Shown: positions 51,089 to 57,831 of the stretch, one piece after another
How the letters are laid out: the number at the start of each line of letters is the position of its first letter
Position numbering within the stretch: position 1 is the first letter of the stretch
Source: Babylonia areolata
Taxonomy: Eukaryota; Mollusca; Gastropoda; Neogastropoda; Buccinidae
Reading direction: 5' to 3'
NCBI RefSeq assembly: GCF_041734735.1
Contig: NC_134900.1
Location: 36,761,800-36,825,799, forward strand
Length of the DNA: 64,000 nt
Notes under the pieces: generated by a model
What the model was told of the DNA's origin: nothing
What the model saw: only the letters and a program-made list of their open reading frames with translations
Databases searched by the model: none
Made by a program: the position numbers and the translations under genes

Positions 51089-51926
51089 CAATGAAAAACA
51101 AAAAACAAATAACAAAGCAAAAAAGAAAGGAAAGGACAAAGGAAGAAAACATGGAAGTAAAGTGCTAGTGTTCAGATATGATATAAGGAAGAGAGAACAG
51201 AAAGAAAAGGAAAAGACCAGAAATATTTTTTTCTTTAAAGTGACAGAACAGCAGCTGTTTCTAGCACAGATTTTCCAGAAGGTGGGGATACTATATTTTC
51301 TGTAAGTGCCCCCAGCATCTTCTCGGGGCGACTGAAGATGTGAGTGATGCACTCGTTCTGACCCGTGAGAAACATTACACAAATATTTCGAATTTTAAAA
51401 AATAACACCCTCCGACTTTGGGTCTTTTCATTCTGACTTAATATCCTCTTTCCTTTCATGTTGGTTTGCTCTTTCTTCAAGAATTGGATCGCCTTAAGAT
51501 GCACACACAGACACACACACATACGTGACTTACCTCTTTTCATTTCTTCCACCTTTTCCAGATATTTTGACATGCTGGCACCTGCAGACAAAAAAAGATA
51601 CTTTTACTGAAATCATTGTTGCTGATGTTATACTATTACTATTCTTTTCTCTTTTTGGGGGTGGGTGGGGGACTGGGGGATGGGGGTGAATAGTGGGGTT
51701 CAGTTCTGTATCTATGTCTCTCTGTCATCTCTTTCTGTGATCAAGTTCACAATTTTCCAACAAATCCTGCATTCACAGAGAGAAATCTACTGTGACAAAA
51801 GAGTAATATAATACAATTCTCTTTACCAAACATGAACAGAAATATCACCTCAATTAAGGTGGCAAGAAAGGAACAAACACACCCAAACACACACACAAAC
51901 TCTCACACACACTTACACACGCACTT

Positions 51927-51964
<38 letters not shown>

Positions 51965-52152
51965 CACCCAAATAAAAAAAAGTCATGGGATAAACAATTA
52001 ATGCACTTAACACAAGTTAACAGAGACAAAGATAGACAGACAGACACAGACACAGACATAAACTCTGCAGTGGAAGAAGAAATGAGAGAAAGAAGAAAAA
52101 AGACACAGACAAACAATCAATGCACTTAACACAAGTTAACAGAGAAGAAGAC

Positions 52153-52198
<46 letters not shown>

Positions 52199-52312
52199 GA
52201 GACACAGAGCATGAGATACAGCATGAATAAATTATGATCAATGTGAATATCCACAGATACAGAAACAAACAGAAAAAAAGATTGTGTGTGTGTGCGCAGA
52301 TGCACGCGTGTG

Positions 52313-52363
<51 letters not shown>

Positions 52364-52985
52364 AAATAAGGAAGTACCAGGCTGCATTGTACAAGCAGAA
52401 TTGACACACTAAATCGAAAAAAGGACGGGGATTAGTGGGAGGGGGGATTTGGGGGTGAATTGGGGCGGAGGATGACTGAGACAGAGAAATATAGATATGA
52501 GAGATAAAGAAATGAAAAAGGGAGAACAATGACAGGTGTTACAAACTCTGAATGAACAATAACTATCGTTAATATCTGAATCAATGTAAAGCATGCTAAT
52601 TACAACACGAAACACGATTCGTGAACACATCTCAGAGCTATATACACAGCACTGGCACCCGCTCTGTACAGAAATCGAAGAAGACACCGAGGGTCAATCA
52701 AGTCCTTACCTGTGTCAACAGTGGCCCGCACATGTTTGAACTTGGGGTTTTCAGGCACTTTCTTCGACAATGGCTGGAAGGAAAAGAAGAGTTACTCAAA
52801 CTCAAAGCACATATTCGAATAACTTTATTCAGTCCGTTGCTTCTCTTCTGCTCACTCATTTTCCATAATCTTTCTTCTGTTCCAAAATGGATATTCTTCA
52901 TCACCATGAATATAAACGAAGAATCAAATACAAAACCTCTACTTACATCAGGCCGTTTTGCCCGGGCGGAACTGACAGACGACAT
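17703..52985 (-). CDS. CEP41: CEP41, centrosomal protein of 41 kDa (complete, 10 coding exons)
   Basis: Basal-body and ciliary protein; in vertebrates it supports tubulin polyglutamylation in cilia (TTLL6 entry) and is mutated in Joubert syndrome. Coding exons, in order: 52985-52947, 52773-52710, 51581-51534, 27776-27715, 25928-25868, 23957-23792, 22769-22633, 21487-21457, 20742-20540, 17956-17703. All junction phases match and give 354 codons (human about 373). Residues 15-71 match the conserved N-terminus ([33 protein letters not shown]). The rhodanese-like domain runs from about 172 to 290 ([48 protein letters not shown]). The catalytic Cys of true rhodaneses is replaced (IIIVYD), as in the family, so no sulfurtransferase activity is expected. 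Intron 3 is about 23.8 kb. Confidence 0.93.
17957..19708. repeat. Minisatellite grown from the CEP41 exon 10 acceptor
   Basis: Roughly 35-40 head-to-tail units (estimated from length). Units next to the exon are about 41 bp (gacctggacaacaatacatg tgtgtacacctgttactttga); most of the rest are 48 bp (same start, then tatgtatacaccctgtgggtcactttga), in mixed order. Read on the minus strand, each unit contains ttgttgtccag followed by GTCTCAAAGTGACCCACAGG, the exon 10 acceptor plus the first ~24 exon bases with about two changes. The 48-bp unit is 16 codons long, which explains the long open frames on both strands. Confidence 0.93.
20003..20116. repeat. Short minisatellite, three ~41-bp units
   Basis: Three copies of caaaagtc.cctatggc.gtgcact.t.tagt in a row, in CEP41 intron 9. 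Confidence 0.85.
20117..20530. repeat. ACT/ATC trinucleotide-rich tract
   Basis: Interrupted (ACT)n, (TTC)n and (ATC)n runs in CEP41 intron 9, ending ten bases before the exon 9 donor. Confidence 0.8.
20540..20742 (-). CDS. CEP41: CEP41 coding exon 9 (core of rhodanese-like domain)
   Basis: 203 nt, donor GTGAGA. The 3' two thirds encode [14 protein letters not shown] and [20 protein letters not shown], close to the human protein. The first ~25 residues ([18 protein letters not shown]...) are longer than the human TMNPYSNDILEYKN segment, so the acceptor (gtgaatttcag, after a TG run at 20751-20771) is the least certain in the gene, although it is the one that fits the phase. Confidence 0.82.
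20751..20771. repeat. CA/TG microsatellite beside the exon 9 acceptor
   Basis: About ten CA units on the plus strand, i.e. (TG)10 in the CEP41 transcript, ending about 8 nt before the exon 9 acceptor AG. UG tracts in this place bind TDP-43 in human CFTR and reduce exon use. Confidence 0.85.
21457..21487 (-). CDS. CEP41: CEP41 coding exon 8 (31-nt microexon)
   Basis: Acceptor gtttttcag, donor GTCTGT, 31 nt. Encodes (A)LSYPTAMLA(S), matching human AYSYPIATLSR. It is found only by phase and homology because it is so short. Both flanking phases fit. Confidence 0.88.
22046..22431 (+). repeat. tRNA-derived SINE, family A (diverged)
   Basis: tRNA-like head gcaatagctgagtagttaag with a degraded B box (ggttcaaatt), the full conserved body, and a tail with gggagttgcagcccatgaac then a GAA run. 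It lies in CEP41 intron 7. More substitutions than in the copy at 1155 suggest an older insertion. Confidence 0.88.
22633..22769 (-). CDS. CEP41: CEP41 coding exon 7 (start of rhodanese-like domain)
   Basis: Acceptor ctgtgcaacag, 137 nt, phase 2 to phase 1. Encodes a linker then [21 protein letters not shown] (human [20 protein letters not shown]). The donor is GTCCGT, a GT donor that is weak at +3 to +5. The acceptor was chosen because it alone matches the phase of exon 6. Confidence 0.88.
22862..23045. repeat. SINE-like repeat, family E
   Basis: ggatacttatatagcacc, then cagagaccaagctctaagcg, ctttacaaacacggggtcat and gtggagccgactgacgactg. Short pieces of the same unit are at 53535-53600 and 60505-60590. 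Ends with this wording are common in marine invertebrate SINEs (from memory). Confidence 0.7.
23213..23268. repeat. CA microsatellite
   Basis: Interrupted (CA)n in CEP41 intron 6. Confidence 0.85.
23792..23957 (-). CDS. CEP41: CEP41 coding exon 6
   Basis: Acceptor tgacaacag preceded by a short TG run, donor GTAAGT, 166 nt. Encodes the acidic linker [20 protein letters not shown] then a Gly/Glu-rich stretch, aligning with human RLEDNDSAASDPDAETTA. Its first ~55 nt plus the adjacent intron have been copied in tandem upstream (23958-25370). Confidence 0.88.
23958..24860. repeat. Tandem copies of the CEP41 exon 6 acceptor edge
   Basis: About seven units of roughly 95-135 bp, each repeating on the plus strand aggtctgctgcc.ctgtgtc, ggcctcatgctgcc, ctgtcgtcctcctcgattct, ccctgttgtcacacacac, then a variable ATC/CAT tract. 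The first two blocks are the first ~55 nt of exon 6 read backwards; the third holds the acceptor. One more copy is at 25275-25370, cut off by a SINE. Confidence 0.92.
24862..25251 (-). repeat. tRNA-derived SINE, family B, full length
   Basis: Body at the left (ttatcacaacagatttatctg, gtgaaattcgggctgctctc, tacagcgccaccc, tttctacagaattttgcc, caacccttttgttgccgtgg) and tRNA-like head at the right (cctaggcggacgcgttacct on the plus strand). It is inserted into the exon 6 edge array and separates its last copy. Confidence 0.92.
25275..25370. repeat. Outermost, diverged copy of the CEP41 exon 6 edge
   Basis: acttccaggtgtgctactg, cctcacactatcgctgtcat and cttcctgttgtcatt match the array at 23958-24860. 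More diverged and separated from the rest by the family B SINE. Confidence 0.75.
25371..25867. other. CEP41 intron 5, proximal part
   Basis: Simple repeats (GAT, ACT, TATC, GA and CA tracts, the last at 25755-25850) and otherwise AT-rich DNA. No nested gene was seen. Confidence 0.5.
25868..25928 (-). CDS. CEP41: CEP41 coding exon 5
   Basis: Acceptor gtgtttcag, donor GTAAGT, 61 nt ending in phase 1. Encodes [20 protein letters not shown], continuing the human IIQVASL segment; less conserved after the first six residues. Confidence 0.88.
26136..26180. repeat. TG microsatellite
   Basis: (TG)n with one interruption, in CEP41 intron 4. Confidence 0.85.
26362..26632. repeat. CA-rich compound satellite
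   Basis: Alternating cacacaggcacacacaaacatgtac and cacagacacagacacaaac blocks. A block of about 130 bp (acgtacatgtacaaaaatattcacagaag...) occurs twice, near 26381 and 26498. Confidence 0.85.
26744..27645 (-). mobile_element. LINE (non-LTR retrotransposon), 5'-truncated
   Basis: C-terminal ~290 codons of an endonuclease-reverse transcriptase: [85 protein letters not shown] and the terminal finger [21 protein letters not shown]. One frame change near 27375-27420 separates the YLGSTL part from the rest. The 3' UTR holds the hairpin CCGTCGG-T-CCGACGG at 26754-26768. It lies in CEP41 intron 4, in the sense of the gene. The same family as 5434-5790. Clade not assigned. Confidence 0.88.
27715..27776 (-). 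CDS. CEP41: CEP41 coding exon 4
   Basis: Acceptor tgttgacag, donor GTAAGA, 62 nt ending in phase 0. Encodes (D)[20 protein letters not shown], almost identical to human [25 protein letters not shown] copy ends about 70 bp downstream, in intron 4. Confidence 0.93.
28569..28932 (+). repeat. tRNA-derived SINE, family B
   Basis: tRNA-like head (ggcctagtggtaatgtgccc, B box gggttcaaattcc), then the conserved body and end (tgaatttcacacagataaat). It lies in CEP41 intron 3, opposite to the gene. Head and body differ at many positions from the other copies, so it is an older insertion. Confidence 0.88.
28948..29042. repeat. TG then GA microsatellite
   Basis: (TG)17 or so at 28948-28982 and a (GA)n run at 29003-29042, in CEP41 intron 3. 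Confidence 0.85.
29316..30071 (-). repeat. tRNA-derived SINE, family A, split by a family B SINE
   Basis: The tail part (gaaggctgcagctcccactt to gggctttt) is at 29316-29380 and the rest (acatgtatgaccgttttta to ctattgcgcccgtc) at about 29763-30071. Joined in order they give the family A layout, and the split lies in the motif gggcttttacgtgtatgacc. Confidence 0.9.
29381..29762 (-). repeat. tRNA-derived SINE, family B, inserted in a family A SINE
   Basis: Starts with a (TTTGTA)n-like tail, then ttatcacaacagatttcttt and the full body, ending with the tRNA-like head ggcggactcgttacctcttg gccatcactccac. The family B insertion is younger than its family A host. Confidence 0.92.
30072..32700. other. 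CEP41 intron 3, no gene recognised
   Basis: AT-rich intronic DNA with a poly-purine tract (GAA-rich, 30215-30300), T runs at 31156-31180 and 31588-31603, and CA tracts at 31035-31062 and 31230-31262. Open frames are short and unlike any family I know. Confidence 0.5.
32740..38400. other. Stretch of apparently low-quality consensus
   Basis: Homopolymer runs of all four bases become far more frequent than in the rest of the window (ggggcccggggggaaatttt is typical), and normal simple repeats and SINEs disappear. Both edges are abrupt, near 32.74 and 38.4 kb. The left half of the DIRS-like fossil lies in this stretch and looks much worse than its right half. Sequencing or assembly error explains this better than evolution. 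Coding calls here are not reliable. Confidence 0.7.
39636..40931 (+). pseudogene. Transposase N-terminal part of the Kolobok/Mutator-like element
   Basis: Begins [20 protein letters not shown] near 39636. A zinc-ribbon-like block, [13 protein letters not shown]...[10 protein letters not shown], lies near 39890-40000, then [17 protein letters not shown] frame change near 39850-39870 may be an error or a short intron. A donor (GTATGT at 40188) and acceptor (tttttcag, exon from 40666) match in phase and remove a TG-rich intron. The next exon has the family block [15 protein letters not shown] near 40785-40830. Nothing recognisable follows about 40846, so the catalytic domain is truncated. Confidence 0.7.
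40367..40441. repeat. TG microsatellite
   Basis: (TG)n with three interruptions, inside the proposed intron of the transposase. A second run is at 40494-40516. Confidence 0.85.
41713..42749 (+). mobile_element. piggyBac-type DNA transposon, non-autonomous
   Basis: Flanked by TTAA on both sides (41709-41712 and 42750-42753). Terminal inverted repeats are CTCACTCGCTGCC and CTCACTCCATGCC (11 of 13 match). Two copies of tccgcatatgcgga near the left end form short palindromes. Its left TTAA is the same TTAA that ends the neighbouring Kolobok-like element. It keeps only the N-terminal part of the transposase. Confidence 0.88.
41974..42324 (+). pseudogene. piggyBac transposase, N-terminal fragment
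   Basis: [26 protein letters not shown], then [11 protein letters not shown] and a long acidic stretch: the usual N-terminus of PGBD-type transposases (short basic start, LS.EDALE.I, acidic region with SDSEFE). The frame leaves homology around residue 95 and stops at about 117. The DDD catalytic domain is absent, so no active transposase is expected. Confidence 0.82.
45218..47156. other. CEP41 intron 3, partly CpG-containing unique DNA
   Basis: TA/CA and CT tracts up to 45590, a G run at 45818-45829, then from about 46030 to 47100 sequence with more CG dinucleotides than its surroundings and two YY1-like motifs (ggccgccattga near 46858, cccgccattggcc near 47070). No protein family was recognised. 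Confidence 0.4.
47157..47636. mobile_element. hAT-like MITE in a CA microsatellite
   Basis: Ends CAGTGCTGCCTACC and GGTAGGCAGCCCTG (inverse CAGGGCTGCCTACC), 13 of 14 matched. Both sides abut ACACACAC, which would be the 8-bp target duplication typical of hAT elements, although the repeat target makes this hard to prove. It is 480 bp with no transposase, and CCGGGA motifs recur inside both ends. Confidence 0.75.
47637..47686. repeat. CA microsatellite
   Basis: (CA)n of about 48 bp, continuous with the tract in which the MITE is inserted. Confidence 0.9.
47707..47800 (+). repeat. tRNA-like head of a family B SINE
   Basis: ggagtgatggcctggaggtg then gcctaggaagcaagagaatc and B box ggttcgaatc, as in the heads of the family B SINEs. 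The body is missing after cacagctcag. It is not a tRNA gene, since the acceptor stem does not close. Confidence 0.8.
48195..49400. repeat. Minisatellite with a ~60-bp unit
   Basis: About 20 units of ctttaccagcattc.tcacc, atcaaaac.gtcattaatgt, taacactaatcctttaccac. Units at the left are regular (60 bp); from about 48830 on they vary in length and wording (ttcttcaccatcaaaatgg, taattactgtcaacactata). It lies in CEP41 intron 3. Confidence 0.92.
49401..50082. other. CEP41 intron 3, possible old repeat piece
   Basis: A CA tract at 49650-49683 and a stretch at about 49780-49890 (gaagggcagtttgttccaca, gcacagggcc) that resembles the ttccacaggatggggg part of the repeat at 60150-60360. No gene was seen. 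Confidence 0.4.
50083..50149. repeat. TG microsatellite
   Basis: (TG)33 or so without interruption, directly abutting the tail of a family B SINE. Confidence 0.92.
50150..50538 (-). repeat. tRNA-derived SINE, family B, full length
   Basis: ttatlike tail tttctttttattacaacag, body, and tRNA-like head ggcggacacattacctccag at the right. TG tracts lie on both sides (50083-50149 and 50540-50572), so it has landed in, or carries with it, a TG microsatellite. Confidence 0.9.
50539..51533. other. CEP41 intron 3, 5' end
   Basis: (TG)n at 50540-50635, a (CA)(GA) compound microsatellite at 50993-51086, and A-rich DNA. The stretch 51240-51480 has open frames but none continues CEP41 in phase; the matching exon 4 is at 27715-27776. 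Confidence 0.5.
50993..51086. repeat. CA/GA compound microsatellite
   Basis: (CA)20 or so followed by (GA)26 or so. Confidence 0.92.
51534..51581 (-). CDS. CEP41: CEP41 coding exon 3
   Basis: Acceptor tttgtctgcag, donor GTAAGT, 48 nt, phase 1 to phase 1. Encodes (G)[15 protein letters not shown], matching human NSMTKYTEKLEEIKK. The next exon lies 23.8 kb away. Confidence 0.92.
51582..52709. other. CEP41 intron 2
   Basis: Holds CA tracts at 51928-51963 and 52153-52196 and a TG tract at 52313-52362. A 33-bp block, aatgcacttaacacaagttaacagagaa, occurs twice (near 51997 and 52116). No nested gene was seen. Confidence 0.6.
52710..52773 (-). CDS. CEP41: CEP41 coding exon 2
   Basis: Acceptor ttccttccag, donor GTAAGG, 64 nt ending in phase 1. 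Encodes [21 protein letters not shown] plus the first base of Gly, matching the human block MKRIPQNPRYQHIKSRLDTG. Confidence 0.92.
52947..52985 (-). CDS. CEP41: CEP41 coding exon 1
   Basis: Thirteen codons, [13 protein letters not shown], with A at -3 of the start (tcaaaaATGt). The donor is GTAAGT, phase 0. Chosen as the start because it is the first in-frame Met and the vertebrate protein also begins with a short leader before the conserved KxxPxNPxxxH block in exon 2. Confidence 0.85.
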
Positions 52986-53277
52986 TTTTGAAGCTTGCTT
53001 GTAACCCAGCGTAACTGCCTTCTGCGCATGTCCTCTGAAAAATTAACTTCCCATATGAATTGTCTCCCCTGAACAACAATCGAAAGCATCTGAGAGTTGA
53101 TGCCTCAACAATTCTGAAAACGTTCATGTTTGAAGATTTACTCTTCGAAACAGAACTGTTATCAGTGAATTGCTGGTCGTCAAATTTTTGATGACGAACA
53201 AAATAGTTAAAAGATGAAAATAAAATAACACTCGCTGGTACAAATATTGATTCCATGTACGTATGTTCATACATGGA

Positions 53278-53395
<118 letters not shown>

Positions 53396-53534
53396 GAGTT
53401 TATATGTAAGGTGGGACTCGTGCGCTTTCCATGTAGATTCTATTGGCCTTTGTGTCTGCAAATTGTTACACTGATATGCGTTCTGCCATGTGTGTGTGTG
53501 AGGGGGGGAGGCAGTAGCCAGTAGTAGTAATAAT

Positions 53535-53600
53535 AATAATGGATACTTATATAGCACGTTATCCAGAAATCTGCTCTAGGTGCTTTACAAAAACGCTTTT
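53535..53600. repeat. Family E SINE-like fragment
   Basis: ggatacttatatagcacgtt and ctaggtgctttacaaaaacg, as in the copy at 22862. Confidence 0.65.
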
Positions 53601-53652
53601 TGTTAACATAAAACATTACATCAATGTTACATACACACCGTCCAAAATGTGA

Positions 53653-53653
<1 letters not shown>

Positions 53654-53690
<37 letters not shown>
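53654..53690. repeat. CA microsatellite
   Basis: (CA)17 or so. Confidence 0.9.
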
Positions 53691-53691
<1 letters not shown>

Positions 53692-54820
53692 CATACATAA
53701 TTTTAACATACATGTGTATCTAACAGCTAACCTAACACATCAGTATGCACACACTGATAGCCTGGGGCAGGCACAAACTTACATAAACACACGCACACAC
53801 AATACACATTCATAAACATTTATGTCGTTATGTACACCTACATGTGTATACACATGCACAGCTTGGAAAGGAAGTGGGCCTGCCACCACAATTGAACTTA
53901 CTGCTGAGGGAAAAGGTGAGCCGAGTAATAGTAGCAGCAGTAGCAGTAGTTTTAGTGTTATAATCATAATCATTGGCGTACGAGATTCCATCTCGCTTCA
54001 CCAGCCCAAAGACTAACATCGCTAAAGGGGTTGTTTTCTGATAGCGTGTGCGCCGGAGCATGGCGCGTCTCTTGTAATAGTCTCACGTGGTATGTTCTCA
54101 AATGGCTTGAAGACAGACAGGAGTTTCAGTAGTTTACAGGAAGTTATCTTTAGCCTATGGCCGAAACGTAAGTGAAATGTGCATGTCATGTGTAGCAACG
54201 GAGTTTGTTTGTGCTGGGACATCCGACACGATGATTCTGCCTTGGATCTTCATGTATGAAACGGGTCTTTCGATTCAGTTGTAGACATGCTTTATAACAG
54301 AGATTCTGTTGTAGACTATTTTTATGAATGAGATATGTTGTTCTGGTTGTTCAAAAACTGAATAAACTCAATAAATTTCTGGGTTATTCAATGAAAAAGT
54401 CAGTCTGAGTCACGAATGAATACACATATGTGTTCGCGATGATTCAGTCTCTCATCAATATAGGCGCACACAGACACAAACTAGTTATTACAGAGAACAG
54501 TTCCCATCATGCAGTTAGTATTTGAGATTTGGAGGGTGGGGTGGGGAGATCGTCTTTTAGCTTGCCTCGTTTACGTTTGACCAAAAAGGAAGATATTTTT
54601 CCACCTGCAGTTTGTATAAATTTCAGAAAGTGGAAAACCTCATTAACTTGCAGTTTGCATTTGATGCATAGAAAAAATAACATTAGCTTGTAGTTTCCGT
54701 TGATCTGTACAACTTTTTAAAAAAAATATATCATTGCTCAGTCAATGGTAAATGCCTTTGTAAAAGTTTAATTTGGGGTCGGGTGGGGTTGGAGGGGGGC
54801 AGTCCCCTACCCCCATGCAA

Positions 54821-54868
<48 letters not shown>
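54821..54868. repeat. TA microsatellite
   Basis: (TA)23 or so. Confidence 0.92.
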
Positions 54869-54870
<2 letters not shown>

Positions 54871-54886
54871 GTTTTGGTACGTGATG

Positions 54887-55163
54887 AAACCAAGGCACAC
54901 TCAACTTCAACTTCTGGTTTATAAAATTATTAATGAAATCAACCCCTCTAGCCCCTCCCCCCAGATCCCCTCCCTCCACAATCTCTTATTTTAGCTCTGG
55001 TCACAGTAAAACCCATTCCACACATTCCGGAAAGTTCAGGCAGTATTTGATAAGAACTGATGTAATTAACAGTATATTGCTTTTCCCAAGATTTGTTGCA
55101 GTCTGCAACTCCTTACCAGCAATATCAGATGAGGCCCCTACTTTTGATTTTATTCCCATATAG
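54887..55163 (+). mobile_element. LINE remnant, C-terminal tail of reverse transcriptase ORF
   Basis: TQLQLLVYKIINEINPSSPS, then in another frame RTDVINSILLFPRFVAVCNSLP. The second block follows the pattern SFFPRTIRxWNxLP found at the end of CR1/L2-like LINE ORFs, and the first the pattern KxxxxYKIxxxxxP just before it. At least one frame change separates them near 54990. Old and short. Confidence 0.6.
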
Positions 55164-55247
55164 GGGCAGCTGAAAGCATTGTCCTTCTGATGTTAGATAT
55201 CCCAGGATTAATCGCTTGACTACTATACTGTGCTGCTGACAGTTATG

Positions 55248-55422
55248 CTTGTCAGTGAAGGGCTGTCACCTCACTGGGATTTAAGACAGAGAGCTTACAG
55301 GTCAGGATGTCAGTGAAGGGGCTGTCACCTCACTGGGATTAAAGACAGAGCTTACAGGTCAGGATGTCAGTGAAGGGGCTATCATCTCACTGGGATAAGA
55401 CAGAACTTACAGGTCAGAATGT
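55248..55422. repeat. Minisatellite, three ~58-bp units
   Basis: gtcagtgaaggg.ctgtcacc, tcactgggatttaagacaga, gcttacaggtcaggat repeated three times, the last slightly diverged. Confidence 0.9.
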
Positions 55423-56269
55423 TAGTCACCTCTCTTTATTTGGGCTTTCTCCTCACAAGAGTGCATTACTATTGTTCGTCAGCAAAGTCCGTTTCATCAT
55501 GGATAAGCTTGTACAGAAAAAGTAGTAGGTCTGTATTTCAAACTCAGGTTACAATGATCTCCTTTCACCAAGATTCAGCAGGCAAGGAGTTAAGGGGATG
55601 GCTGAAAGTGCTGGCCTTTTTCTGTTAGCTGTCCCAGGTTTCAGCATAGTATAGCCACTGAAATAGAGGGCTGTGTCACTTGGGGTTTAACTCCAGAGAC
55701 CTCCATGGCAGCTGCACTGGGCTGGTTGGAGGTGGAGGTGTGAACCGGTTCAACTTTTTGTTTTCATCTTTTCTTTGTTTCAGTTTCTGTTTTACTCGTG
55801 TGCATATATGCCCACAGCACACCATGTCAGTCAATGTCAATGATGATAGCAAACAGCCAACCATTTGAAGAGACGACTTGAATTATGATGTGCACATATT
55901 TATAAATGTTTTTGATTAGTAGGCACTGTTGGGTCACAGAAACGTAAGTTCAGCCACTGGGAATGGGTATGTCTGCCAGCATCTTATGTTTTCTGTTTTT
56001 GAAACATCAACCAGTTTTAACATTTTGGAAAACATGTGTACTTGTTTTCTGTGTATTTATTTTTTGTTTTTTGTTGTTGTTTTTCCTCATATTCTGCCAA
56101 ATATGGAATCAGTATTAATCATCTTATGTAGTGATATTCTAATTGTCGTTGCAGAATGATTGAACGTGAAGTAATGATATACATATTTATCTTCATCACA
56201 GGATGGCCAGGGTGGCAGATGTAGTGGAGCGCAGAAGATGCACGGCCCTGTAGTGTGAACACTTGCCTT

Positions 56270-56300
56270 TTTTTCTTTTTTTTTTCTTTTTTTTTTTTAA
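56270..56300. repeat. T-rich run
   Basis: Interrupted run of about 30 T. Confidence 0.8.
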
Positions 56301-56469
56301 TGGCAGACTACAAGTGAGGTCAGTGCAAAGATGATGAGAACAAACACTGACAGGACTTTGAGCGGATGAATCATTTTCTTTCTGCTCAAGTGTTCAGCAA
56401 GGTGATACATATATAGAGTCACAGAGAGAGGGAGAGAGAGTTACAGTTATAGACATAGGGGCGCCATCA

Positions 56470-56848
56470 AAGTGTTTACATGATACATATTTATAGTGGC
56501 ACTGTCAAAGTGTGTAGCAAAGTTATACACACACATTGTGGTGAGACATATTTATAGTGGTGCTGTCAAAGTGTGCAATAAAGTGATACGTACACATAGT
56601 GGTAATAGATATTTTATAGTGGTTCTGTTAAAGTGTGCAGCAAAGAGATCGACTCACATCACGGTGATACATATTTATATTGGTGCTGTCAAAGTGTGCA
56701 GCAAAGTGATACAAACACATAGATACATAATATTTATAGTGGTGCTGTCAAAGTATGCAGCAAATTGATACACACACATAGCGGTGATACATATTTATAC
56801 TATAGTGGCACTGTCAAAGTGTGCAGCAAAGTGATACACACACATAGC
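56470..56848. repeat. Minisatellite just upstream of the TMEM168 start
   Basis: About six units of 60-66 bp: gatacatatttatagtggtg, ctgtcaaagtgtgcagcaaa, gtgatacacacacatagcgg. It ends about 12 bp before the start codon at 56860, so it forms the immediate 5' UTR or the end of an upstream intron. Confidence 0.9.
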
Positions 56849-56859
56849 AGTGCAGTCCA

Positions 56860-57831
56860 ATGTTGCCTTGCTTGAGGAAAGTCAGGTACGGGATTGTGCG
56901 TGTTCCAGCCCTAACCATGTCTCACATGAAGGACCTGCGCGCCCAGCTGACGGTGGAGAACATCCAGTATGTTCCAGACCTGGTTCTGCTGGTGGCCCTG
57001 GGTCTGGGTCTCTACACCCAGTGGTATGCCACTCAGGATGCCCTCCTGTCCTTCGTGGCCATCACTGCAATGTTTGTCTTCGCCATTTCCTGCGCCTTGC
57101 GCTTCTACTGCAACATGCACACGGCTGGCAGCGTCGTGTTTCATCTTTGGGTGGGGTGCCTCATCGGCATCTTGGCGTACAGTGACAACTCTTTAGTGGA
57201 GTTTGTGACCACCCAGGAAGTGATGGAAGCCATGTTCCTGACCAGTCTGGCACTGGGGGTGTTCTGGCACGTGCTGACCCGGCTCCTCAAGCTGACGGAC
57301 CCCCACCCAGGCCTGCTGGGAACAGCAGCTGGGCTGGAGGGCGTGGGTCTGCTCATCGGCGGCATGATCACCGGCAGTGCCGCCTGGGTTCTGTCGCTCA
57401 TGACACTGGCCTTCATGACACACGTCGCGGCCCTGCGGCTGAAGTCAGCGCCGGCCATCCTGTCACTTGCAGCGTTCATCGTCATCTCCGTCATGTGCAT
57501 CTTCCCCGTGCTGTCGCTCCACCCGAACCCATACGCCCTGGTGTGCATTGCAGGGCGCCATACACTGCCGGCCGTCCTTGACCTCTACCTGCACAGCAGC
57601 TCCATGCTGGAGCGGTGGCACCGCGTAGTGTTCACACTGCCCCGCCTGGTGCGCTACGCGTCCCTGCTGGCGCTGCTGGGGCTGGACACGGTGCTGGGGG
57701 TGCTGGTGGGGCAGAGCACCACGCAGCACAAGGAGTGGTTCGTCGTCTTCCCTCTCTTCCTGGTGGTGGCCGCCGTCTGGCTCCTGCTGCACCTGGCCTT
57801 CTTTGCCGCCTGCTGGCAGCTCATGGGAAAG
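56860..57831 (+). CDS. TMEM168: TMEM168 coding exon 1
   Basis: 324 codons ending in phase 0 at donor GTGAGT. The start MLPCLRKVRYGIVRVPALTM resembles the short basic human N-terminus (MCRTLRYVV...), so it was preferred over the Met at residue 20. Ends WQLMGK, after the membrane segment VVAAVWLLLHLAFFAACW. Confidence 0.9.

Noticed and set aside
51235-51480. CEP41 exon between exons 3 and 4
   Set aside because: Open, but no acceptor-donor pair fits the phase and there is no similarity; exon 3 to exon 4 (27776) already joins exactly as in the human protein.
56203-56260. Start of a small protein, MARVADVVERRRCTAL, after an acceptor-like site
   Set aside because: Only 16 codons and no continuation. 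It may be part of a TMEM168 untranslated exon.
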